Part shown: in pieces, positions 1 through 4,641 of the stretch | How the letters are laid out: every line of letters starts with the position of its first letter | Numbering within the stretch: the stretch's first letter is position 1 | Assembly: GCA_002294045.1 (NCBI GenBank) | Contig: DBEP01000085.1 | Span: 1-5,892 of the forward strand | Direction: 5' to 3' | DNA length: 5,892 nt | Origin: Lachnoclostridium sp. UBA903 | GTDB taxonomy: Bacteria; Bacillota; Clostridia; Lachnospirales; Lachnospiraceae | Program-made: the position numbers and the translations under genes | The notes under the pieces: generated by a model | The model's database searches: none | What the model saw: the letters and a program-made list of their open reading frames with translations, nothing else | What the model was told of the DNA's origin: nothing

Positions 1-22
1 CGTATAAAGAGCATACGGTCAT
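1..22 (-). CDS. possible 5' end of a minus-strand gene running off the left edge
   Basis: An ATG at 22-20 (minus) is preceded by an AAAGGA-like ribosome binding site (complement of 28-33) about 5 bases upstream, and the frame stays open for the seven codons available. A plausible minus-strand promoter lies at 161-189 and points toward it. Too little is visible to name a product. The start would be real only if the frame continues to the left; seven codons cannot prove it. Confidence 0.3.
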
Positions 23-35
23 AACATTCCTTTCT

Positions 36-114
36 CTAGAGTGTGTTTGAAAAACGCTTATACCGCAAAGTGGAGCGTTCAGAACGGCGCAATGAATTTT
101 CAAACACGCTCTAG
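36..114. mobile_element. 79-bp inverted-repeat element with CTAG ends (MITE-like)
   Basis: The 18-base arms at 36-53 and 97-114 are reverse complements except for one position, which would be a G-U pair in RNA. Both arms end in CTAG (36-39 and 111-114). Within the element there are further short inverted pairs (53-58 with 74-79, and 76-80 with 82-86), so the whole can fold. It has no coding capacity. Short length, terminal inverted repeats and a CTAG/TA border fit a miniature element mobilised in trans, for example by an IS5- or IS630-type transposase. CTAG being itself a palindrome means the target duplication is ambiguous. It could also be a long hairpin with a transcriptional role, since it lies between a predicted minus promoter (161-189) and the left-edge start codon. 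Confidence 0.5.
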
Positions 115-160
115 TCCATGTGGCAGGCAGATTTCCTAATAAATGATGCCATGTAATCTT

Positions 161-189
161 ATTATAACCTCATTCCTATACATAATCAA
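161..189 (-). promoter_or_regulatory. predicted minus-strand promoter (TTGATT-17-TATAAT)
   Basis: Reading the minus strand, TTGATT (189-184) and a perfect TATAAT (166-161) are separated by 17 bases, the optimal spacing for the housekeeping sigma factor. Transcription would run leftward through the inverted-repeat element toward the possible start codon at 22. Confidence 0.45.
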
Positions 190-248
190 CAAAAACAAAA
201 CATTGTTGCAATCAGAAAACAGAAGAAACCTCTCAAAACAACATTATC

Positions 249-269
249 CTTCAGGAAAATTTCCTGAAG
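249..269. promoter_or_regulatory. 21-bp perfect palindrome, possible operator
   Basis: Arms CTTCAGGAAA (249-258) and TTTCCTGAAG (260-269) are perfect reverse complements around the single base 259. A one-base gap is too tight for an RNA hairpin loop unless inner pairs open, so a binding site for a dimeric DNA-binding protein fits better than a terminator; there is also no T-tract on either side. It lies about 45 bp upstream of the conserved block of the promoter at 313-370. Confidence 0.35.
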
Positions 270-312
270 CAACAACCGCTCCAAGGCAGGAATGTGAATT
301 TTTAGTAAATAA

Positions 313-370
313 AATATTCACAAAATGTTCATGAATCAGCCATGTCAAAAACATATATGTCCGATATAAT
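313..370 (+). promoter_or_regulatory. regulated promoter of copy A with four 11-bp-phased half-sites
   Basis: A perfect TATAAT lies at 365-370. There is no good -35 hexamer (342-347 is ATGTCA). Instead CA(C/T)(A/G) motifs occur at 319, 330, 341 and 352, exactly 11 bp apart; the first two are extended to TTCACA and TTCATG. ACATATATGT (351-360), a 10-bp palindrome, sits four bases upstream of the -10. Poor -35 plus helically phased direct repeats is the architecture expected for an activator of the OmpR/PhoB class; the family assignment is inference. Confidence 0.5.
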
Positions 371-376
371 AAAACC

Positions 377-475
377 ATAGTATTTAAGTAATACTCCAAT
401 AGCCAATAAGAAAACTTTTTCATAAAACAAAGCCTGGTAGTTTTCCTCCCCTCTGCCGGGCTTCTCCTCTGTCTA
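377..475 (+). ncRNA. candidate small RNA A with C-rich loop
   Basis: The predicted transcript starts about seven bases after TATAAT. It contains an early hairpin, 379-384 paired with 390-395 (6 bp, 5-base loop), an A/U-rich linker, and a second hairpin, 430-440 paired with 453-463 (11 bp including two G-U pairs). The 12-base loop 441-452 reads UUUUCCUCCCCU, and the 3' side continues as UCUCCUCUG. The CCUCC core is complementary to Shine-Dalgarno sequences, as in Firmicute regulatory RNAs that use C-rich loops. Copy B keeps the fold: pair 438/455 is U-G here and U-A there. No U-tract follows the hairpin, so the 3' end is uncertain. Seen from the minus strand the same hairpin is followed by TTTGTTTT and could be a terminator; that reading does not explain the conserved promoter. 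Confidence 0.45.
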
Positions 476-496
476 TAGAAACCATTACACCGTAAG

Positions 497-546
497 AAAT
501 AAAAATCCTGATGTATACAAGAATTAAAAATTTGCATACATCAGGA
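497..546 (-). terminator. terminator of the 149-residue protein gene
   Basis: Arms 506-516 and 536-546 pair perfectly over 11 bp, and after one mismatch the stem extends by four more pairs (518-521 with 531-534). On the minus strand the hairpin is followed by TTTTTATTTCTT, a rho-independent terminator layout. It lies about 50 bases past the stop codon at 598. The stem is AT-rich, so it may be of moderate strength. Confidence 0.65.
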
Positions 547-597
547 AACAGAAAATATATTCGTGATTATTTCTCTGTTTTAACATCTCCTATCCTA

Positions 598-1047
598 TTA
601 GTGTTTTTGGTCATTAATAAGAATAATCCTATCCAATACCGTTTTATATACCAAAACAATCTGTGCGTCAATAAAACAGTATTTATTGACAATAAATTCA
701 TAAGTCTTAACGATAAAACAGGAACTCATCAGTACGATGCTCAATAAGGTTATCAGCGGGTTAATATCCTTTGTTAATAAATAAAAGATTGCTCCTATAA
801 AAAACAGAAAAGAAAAAAAATACGTCTTGCAGATACGCATAGCTAAGAACAAAGTATCGTTTAAACGGTCCTGCATCTTTTTTATGGCGATTCTATCTTT
901 ATTTTTCAGATGTTCATAAATGTCGTTGTATATTTCCTTACTGTCAAATACCCTGTTTTGTAAACTTTTCTGGCAAACAAAGAAATATTTATTGTAATTA
1001 TTTTCACCAAGTTCTTTACTAATTAATTTTTTAAATATACTAGCCAT
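598..1047 (-). CDS. unrecognised 149-residue protein with two membrane segments
   Basis: I do not recognise this family. The first 70 or so residues are charged, Lys/Asn-rich and cytosolic in character (IYNDIYEHLKNKDRIAIKK, about 39-57, is probably helical). They are followed by two hydrophobic stretches, about 75-92 and 97-114, joined by a short KDINP turn, which suggests a helical hairpin in the membrane. The last 30 residues are again partly hydrophobic (QIVLVYKTVLDRIILI). There is no signal peptide and no obvious catalytic motif. The ATG at 1047 is supported by GAGAGG on the minus strand (1064-1059), 11 bases upstream, a slightly long spacing. A good hairpin terminator follows at 506-546, so it looks monocistronic. 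It is AT-rich like its surroundings and lies between the two copies of the duplicated promoter/hairpin unit. Coding status rests on the intact frame, ribosome binding site, coherent hydrophobic pattern and terminator. Confidence 0.65.
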   Translation of the reverse strand: MASIFKKLISKELGENNYNKYFFVCQKSLQNRVFDSKEIYNDIYEHLKNKDRIAIKKMQDRLNDTLFLAMRICKTYFFSFLFFIGAIFYLLTKDINPLITLLSIVLMSSCFIVKTYEFIVNKYCFIDAQIVLVYKTVLDRIILINDQKH

Positions 1048-1084
1048 ACAGATACCATCCTCTCATCTACTCTACAGGTAATAT

Positions 1085-1210
1085 CAGGATTCATTGCCGC
1101 TACCCATAGACCCATTGGGGATGCGCGCGATTCCTTAATGTTTTTGTGCTTTCAGCACTAATAAAAAATCGGCGCAGCAGCTTCAAATAATAAGCAATTA
1201 TGAGGCTGCA
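1085..1210 (-). other. hairpin-rich leader upstream of the 149-residue protein gene
   Basis: This patch is more GC-rich than its surroundings and holds three compact folds. GCAGC at 1177-1181 pairs with 1205-1209 as part of a 33-base hairpin whose lower stem is nine pairs including one G-U. GTGCT at 1146-1150 pairs with AGCAC at 1154-1158. CCCATTGGG is a short palindrome just upstream of the GC-rich 1121-1130 region. None has a T-tract placed to make a convincing terminator. If transcribed leftward it would be a structured 5' leader of the gene starting at 1047. Short open frames can be drawn through it, but none has a ribosome binding site. I do not recognise a known riboswitch class. Confidence 0.35.
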
Positions 1211-1340
1211 TATATAACTATACACACATTTTTTTGATTTGGATATTAGATGTTTCTTTTATTATCTGTACCTTACCAGAAATGTAACCTCTGTAATTCC
1301 TGAGAATTCTGCCTTTTATAAGTAAATTTTTTTAAAATGA

Positions 1341-1398
1341 AATATTCACAAAATGTTCATAAATCATCCATACTAAAAACATATATGTCTATTATAAT
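1341..1398 (+). promoter_or_regulatory. regulated promoter of copy B with four 11-bp-phased half-sites
   Basis: TATAAT lies at 1393-1398. CA(C/T)A motifs occur at 1347, 1358, 1369 and 1380, exactly 11 bp apart, written out as TTCACA, TTCATA, TCCATA and AACATA. The palindrome ACATATATGT (1379-1388) is four bases from the -10, as in copy A. Distances from the 26-base block to the -10 are identical in both copies (26 bases). No recognisable -35 hexamer is present, which suggests dependence on an activator. Confidence 0.5.
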
Positions 1399-1404
1399 AG
1401 AATC

Positions 1405-1505
1405 ATGGTAAATAAGTTACACCTCATATTGCTAATAAGATAATTTTTTTCATAAAACAAAGCCTGGTAGTTACCCTCCCCCCTCTACCGGGCTTCTCCT
1501 CTGCC
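1405..1505 (+). ncRNA. candidate small RNA B with C-rich loop
   Basis: Sibling of RNA A. The main hairpin pairs 1460-1470 with 1485-1495 around a 14-base loop UUACCCUCCCCCCU, followed by UCUCCUCUG. The early hairpin of copy A is only partly kept: the outermost pair changes A-U to G-C and the innermost U-A to A-U, both compensatory, but two middle pairs become mismatches. A shifted pairing (1408-1411 with 1417-1420) can replace it. As in copy A, no U-tract follows, so the RNA may be longer; reading on would carry it toward upp, 250 bases downstream. Confidence 0.4.
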
Positions 1506-1659
1506 CGTATCCTGTATATTTTTGTAAATTCATTAAGCTTTTAGTAATAAGTTTTCTCTGTCTCCGGTAATATCCCTTTCTGAATGAGATACGAAACTCC
1601 CAATAAGTTTAAAAAAATACAACAATTTTAAAATTACACTTTTCTTAGACATTAAATTT

Positions 1660-1668
1660 TGTTATAAT
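1660..1668 (+). promoter_or_regulatory. upp promoter, extended -10
   Basis: TG-T-TATAAT is a perfect extended -10 element (TG at 1660-1661, TATAAT at 1663-1668). The -35 region is weak (TTTTCT-like at the expected spacing), which an extended -10 commonly compensates. Transcription would start near 1675, giving a leader of about 68 bases before the upp start. No attenuator hairpin or PyrR-type structure is evident in that leader. Confidence 0.6.
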
Positions 1669-1730
1669 GGTCCTTAAAGTAAATAATTATGTGCATTTTT
1701 AGGAACATTTTTATTACGTCAAAATTTTTT

Positions 1731-1735
1731 GGAGG
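1731..1735 (+). promoter_or_regulatory. ribosome binding site that fixes the upp start
   Basis: GGAGG lies seven bases before the ATG at 1743. An in-frame ATG at 1689 would add 18 residues but has no ribosome binding site and sits only some 14 bases after the predicted transcription start, so the start at 1743 is preferred. Confidence 0.85.
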
Positions 1736-1742
1736 CAAGGCT

Positions 1743-2372
1743 ATGTCTAAAGTTATTATTATGGATCACCCATTAATTCAGCATAAAATCGGTATTATGA
1801 GGCGCAAAACAACTTCAACCAAGGAATTCCGTGACTTAGTGTCCGAGGTTGCCATGCTGATATGCTATGAGGCAACAAGAGAGCTTCCTCTTGCTGATAT
1901 TGAGATAGAAACACCACTGGTTAAAACGATTGCCCATGAAATTGCCGGAAAGAAACTCTGTATTGTTCCGATTTTAAGAGCGGGCCTTCATATGGCTGAC
2001 GGAATATTAAACCTGATTCCTAATGCCAAGGTTGGTCATATTGGTCTATACCGAAATGAAGAAACTCTTGAGCCGGTGGAATATTTCTGTAAGCTTCCGG
2101 TTGACGCTGATGAAAGAGAAATTTTCGTTGTGGATCCCATGCTGGCAACGGGTGGTTCAGCGAGTGCTGCAATCACATTGTTAAAGAATAAAGGAATTGC
2201 CAAAATACATTTCTTATGTCTTATCGCAGCACCGGAAGGTGTAAAACGATTGACCGAGCTTCATCCCGATGTAGATGTTTACATCGGTTCCCTGGATGAA
2301 AAGTTAAACGAACGCGGCTATATCCTTCCCGGACTTGGTGATGCTGGTGATAGAATATACGGTACTAAATAA
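1743..2372 (+). CDS. upp: uracil phosphoribosyltransferase
   Basis: Converts uracil and PRPP to UMP plus diphosphate in the cytosol (pyrimidine salvage). The 209-residue product has the usual family length and every hallmark in order: VPILRAGL (75-82), the flexible GLYRNEETLEPVEYFCKLP segment (101-119), the PRPP-binding loop VVDPMLATGGSA (129-140), and the C-terminal uracil-binding stretch GYILPGLGDAGDR (192-204) ending in YGTK. The start at 1743 matches the standard MSKV N-terminus and has GGAGG upstream; an upstream in-frame ATG at 1689 is rejected. The gene has its own extended -10 promoter and ends at a strong terminator, so it is probably monocistronic. Its neighbour galM is convergent and unrelated in function. 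Confidence 0.97.
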   Translation: MSKVIIMDHPLIQHKIGIMRRKTTSTKEFRDLVSEVAMLICYEATRELPLADIEIETPLVKTIAHEIAGKKLCIVPILRAGLHMADGILNLIPNAKVGHIGLYRNEETLEPVEYFCKLPVDADEREIFVVDPMLATGGSASAAITLLKNKGIAKIHFLCLIAAPEGVKRLTELHPDVDVYIGSLDEKLNERGYILPGLGDAGDRIYGTK

Positions 2373-2378
2373 TTATAT

Positions 2379-2442
2379 ACCTGTTATTTAAAAAAAGTGC
2401 TTATCTCCTAATAAAATGGACGATAAGCACTTTTTAACAGGT
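2379..2442. terminator. bidirectional terminator between upp and galM
   Basis: Arms 2392-2405 and 2422-2435 (AAAAAGTGCTTATC and its complement) pair perfectly over 14 bp with a 16-base loop. An outer pair of 8 bp (2379-2386 with 2435-2442) encloses it. The stem ends in TTTTT on the plus strand and in a longer T-run on the minus strand, so it can stop both convergent genes. Confidence 0.9.
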
Positions 2443-2448
2443 CTAAGA

Positions 2449-3504
2449 TTATTTTGCTGAAAACTTAAAAACAGTTACAAAATTATATTCACTACCTGCT
2501 TTTAATACACAGGATGGGAATTCCGGCTTATTACAGGAGTCCGGGAAATATTGTGTCTCAAAACAGACTCCGGCATGCTTTTGATATGTAAAACCGTCTT
2601 TGCCTGTTACCCCATTCAAAAAATTACCGGTATACAGCTGAATACCCGGCATATTCGTAAAAATCTCCATTAATCTTCCGCTTTTTTCGTCTGCCAGCTC
2701 GCCGATTTTTTCTACTTCGCTGCCGTTGGTATTAAGTACATAATTATGGTCATATCCGCCGGCCTGTTCCAATGGTCCGTAATTGGCACGGATTTCTTGT
2801 CCCAGCTGTTTTAATTTTCTGAAATCCATAGGAGTCCCCGTAACATCAACAATCTCACCGGTAGGAATCAAAGCATCATCGGTAGGGGTAAATTTATCCG
2901 CATCCAGCATAACCATCTGCTCCAATATGGAACCGGATTTATGCCCTGCCAGATTAAAATAAGAATGATTTGTCAAGTTCACTATGGTATCTTTATCCGA
3001 GACAGCCAGGTATTCGACTACTAATTCATTGTCATCTGTCAGGGTATAGGTTACGCTGATATCCAGGTTACCCGGAAAACCCTGTTCCATGTGGGGACTT
3101 AATCTGGAAAATTCGACGGAATCCGAATCTTCATCTTCAAAAATCTCCGCCTCATAAATAAATTTATTGTAACCTTTAAACCCGCTGTGCAAATTATTCT
3201 GTCCGTCATTTTTTTCAAGCTCATACTTCCTTCCGTTTAATTCAAAAGAAGCTCCTCCTATACGGTTAGCGTGACGTCCGATAAAGGAACCAAAACCCGG
3301 CGAATTACTCTCATAACCGGTTACGTCATCATAACCTAAAACCACATCATCAAAGCTGCCGTTTTTATCCGGCACAATAACAGTTACAATATTTGCACCA
3401 AAATCCGTAAAGCTGACTGACATACCGTTTTTATTCTTTAAGGTAAAAAGAGTCGCTTCCGCACCTTCCTTTGTCTTGCCAAATGACTGCTTCTTTATAC
3501 TCAT
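2449..3504 (-). CDS. galM: aldose 1-epimerase (galactose mutarotase)
   Basis: Interconverts the alpha and beta anomers of galactose and glucose, feeding the Leloir pathway and sugar kinases; cytosolic, with no signal peptide. The 351 residues match the family's usual length. Visible landmarks are GRHANRI (76-82, substrate-binding Arg), NNLHSG with His106, NHSYFNL with the catalytic His180, the sugar-binding DHN at 252-254, and FETQYFPDSCN with the catalytic base Glu316. The ATG at 3504 has AAGGAG on the minus strand six bases upstream. A TATAAT at 3554-3549 (minus) could be its -10, though I see no clear -35. The gene shares a terminator with convergent upp. No other galactose genes are in the window, so it appears as a stand-alone unit. 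Confidence 0.96.
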   Translation of the reverse strand: MSIKKQSFGKTKEGAEATLFTLKNKNGMSVSFTDFGANIVTVIVPDKNGSFDDVVLGYDDVTGYESNSPGFGSFIGRHANRIGGASFELNGRKYELEKNDGQNNLHSGFKGYNKFIYEAEIFEDEDSDSVEFSRLSPHMEQGFPGNLDISVTYTLTDDNELVVEYLAVSDKDTIVNLTNHSYFNLAGHKSGSILEQMVMLDADKFTPTDDALIPTGEIVDVTGTPMDFRKLKQLGQEIRANYGPLEQAGGYDHNYVLNTNGSEVEKIGELADEKSGRLMEIFTNMPGIQLYTGNFLNGVTGKDGFTYQKHAGVCFETQYFPDSCNKPEFPSCVLKAGSEYNFVTVFKFSAK

Positions 3505-3548
3505 AGTATTCTCCTTCTGTGAACTTTTCGTTTATATAATATGCCATT

Positions 3549-3554
3549 ATTATA
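3549..3554 (-). promoter_or_regulatory. possible -10 box of galM
   Basis: TATAAT on the minus strand, 45 bases before the galM start codon. The -35 at 17-bp spacing is a poor match, so this is tentative. Confidence 0.3.
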
Positions 3555-3729
3555 CTCAATTATATATAAAGTCCTGCCTGCAATCTGAAACTGCCGGGCC
3601 GGTCCCACCCGTACTTAAGTCCTTTATATATCCTGCCTATATGTCCATATGATAAATAATCGGGGGCATTGCATTTACATATAGAATAATCCACTTTATA
3701 AAAAAGTGCAAGAGGTTTTCGAATAATTC

Positions 3730-4153
3730 ACGCAAAACGCATGAGAGCGTATCCAGTAAATCCACAATAGCCCCTATTTCTTTCCCTTTTCCATCAACTC
3801 CTTTTTGTCCGAAACAGACCCCTCCTTCTTTTGACCAGGCGGATGCGACATGTAAGGCTTCCTGATTCTTATTCCCGTTCCCCCTCATCGTTTTTTCGTC
3901 TATACACAGGATTTTTTAGCTTTTCTCCTTCATTCTTCTCTAATAATCCATTCCATAATGTCTGGAGCTGTTCCAATACTTCTGGCTTTATACTGGGCAT
4001 CACCCGCTGTATCGTTTCATGGGATGGAATCCCATTTTCTAACGGTACGTACTTTTTAAGTAAGGTTTCATTATACCTACCAAATTCCTCGATTTCCTGC
4101 CAATCATCTGCATTTGCTAACGTTGCAAGAACCATACGCAATCTCTCATTTTC
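3730..4153 (-). pseudogene. broken ISAs1-family transposase remnant
   Basis: Two frames together read like the first half of an ISAs1 (H-repeat type) transposase. The first, from about 4153 to 3869, carries the N-terminal associated domain: NADDWQEIEEFGRYNETLLKKY and NGIPSHETIQRV are hallmark stretches. The second takes over near 3900 with CIDEKTMRGN...QEALHVASAW, equivalent to the usual AIDGKT-RG...ALHIVSAW, and runs to AIVDLLDTL near 3745. The frame changes around an A6 run (complement of about 3917-3922). An in-frame TAG at about 4153 removes the normal N-terminus, and the later catalytic part of the DDE domain is missing. With both ends lost and a frameshift it cannot transpose. The sequence just after the break (minus, 3744 on: TCATGCGTTTTGC) resembles an ISAs1-type terminal repeat, which would suggest an internal deletion; that point is a guess. 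Confidence 0.8.
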
Positions 4154-4224
4154 CTAATTATATTTTTATATAACGGACAAAAACCGTCTTGACCGAAGAA
4201 ATAATATCTGAGACGTCATCCATT
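4154..4224. other. gap between panD and the transposase remnant
   Basis: It contains a weak ACGG/CCGT hairpin that on the minus strand has T's inside its loop and an AT-rich stretch after it; this is not a convincing terminator. No gene or IS terminal repeat is recognisable. The 5' end of the transposase remnant may originally have extended here. Confidence 0.3.
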
Positions 4225-4626
4225 TTATGCCTTCCGTAATGTGTTTTCCAGCCGCCCGTGTCTTTCATGCGTTGTTACCTCTATTATCTTATTATCATCA
4301 TTTACAAAGACCACTTTAGGTGGATTTTCTTTGAGTTCATTCGGTGTCATTTGCATATATGCCATAATGATAATTTTATCATTTATCTGTACGCAGCGCG
4401 CCGCCGCTCCATTTAGACATATAACCCCCGTCCCACATCCCCCGGCAATTACATATGTTTCAAATCGGCTTCCGTTATTTATATCCACAATTTGTACTTT
4501 TTCATATTCATAAATTCCTGCCGCATCCAGTAATTCAGCGTCTATCGTTACGCTTCCTATATAATCTAGTTCTGACTGAGTTACTGTTGCCCTGTGAATT
4601 TTACTTTTTAATACTGTGATTAGCAT
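4225..4626 (-). CDS. panD: aspartate 1-decarboxylase
   Basis: Decarboxylates L-aspartate to beta-alanine, the amine half of pantothenate. The 133-residue proenzyme is slightly longer than the 126 or so residues of the E. coli protein because of its C-terminus. The self-cleavage site is Gly24-Ser25 in YIGSVTID, which yields the pyruvoyl cofactor on Ser25 of the alpha chain. Lys9, Arg54 (NNGSRFETY), Tyr58 and Asn72 (CLNGAAAR) sit at their conserved positions. The ATG at 4626 follows the panC stop by 15 bases; the ribosome binding site is an AGGGGG run in that gap, next to the panC stop. It is the last gene of the panBCD operon. No convincing terminator is visible between it and the transposase remnant. 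Confidence 0.96.
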   Translation of the reverse strand: MLITVLKSKIHRATVTQSELDYIGSVTIDAELLDAAGIYEYEKVQIVDINNGSRFETYVIAGGCGTGVICLNGAAARCVQINDKIIIMAYMQMTPNELKENPPKVVFVNDDNKIIEVTTHERHGRLENTLRKA

Positions 4627-4641
4627 CTGTTTTTCGCCCCC

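Larger units (their letters stand above)
301..475 (+). repeat. direct repeat copy A (pairs with about 1317-1505)
   Basis: This stretch is repeated in the same orientation at about 1317-1505. The best-conserved parts are the 26-base block 313-338 (one mismatch with 1341-1366), the ACATATATGT palindrome, the TATAAT box, the identical 20 bases 421-440 = 1451-1470, and the CTCCTCTG tail. Between these the copies differ by substitutions and small indels. The copies are therefore old, and the conserved parts match promoter and RNA-hairpin positions. The two copies flank the 149-residue membrane protein gene. Confidence 0.8.
1317..1505 (+). repeat. direct repeat copy B (pairs with about 301-475)
   Basis: Second copy of the promoter plus hairpin unit, same orientation as copy A and about 1.03 kb downstream. 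Conservation is concentrated in the 26-base upstream block, the palindrome, the TATAAT box, the bases 1446-1470 and the hairpin with its tail. The copies lose similarity after about 1505. Confidence 0.8.

Noticed and set aside
431..462. C-rich hairpins A and B as minus-strand terminators (followed by TTTGTTTT on that strand)
   Set aside because: The 149-residue gene already has a terminator at 506-546, and copy B has no minus-strand gene feeding it. Not excluded, but it does not explain the conserved promoters.
244..537. Minus-strand open frame of 97 codons overlapping copy A
   Set aside because: It runs through the terminator hairpin and the C-rich hairpin, has no ribosome binding site at a useful distance, and the matching frame in copy B is interrupted by stops.
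1021..1120. Short minus-strand frame reading MGLWVAAMNPDIT through the leader of the 149-residue gene
   Set aside because: No ribosome binding site, about 30 codons, and it overlaps the better-supported gene start; kept only as part of the hairpin-rich leader.
1689..1742. N-terminal extension of upp from the ATG at 1689
   Set aside because: No ribosome binding site, almost at the transcription start, and the family begins at the MSKV start at 1743.
3562..3631. Inverted ATATATAAAG / CTTTATATAT pair between galM and the IS remnant
   Set aside because: Ten bases of almost pure A/T 50 bases apart are expected by chance in this composition.
3692..3708. CACTTT-AAAGTG hairpin near 3700
   Set aside because: Only six pairs, mostly A-T, with no following T-tract; too weak to call a terminator.
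3637..3744. C-terminal tail of the second transposase frame as genuine protein
   Set aside because: After the AIVDLLDTL stretch the translation no longer resembles any transposase region, so it is read-through of unrelated DNA.
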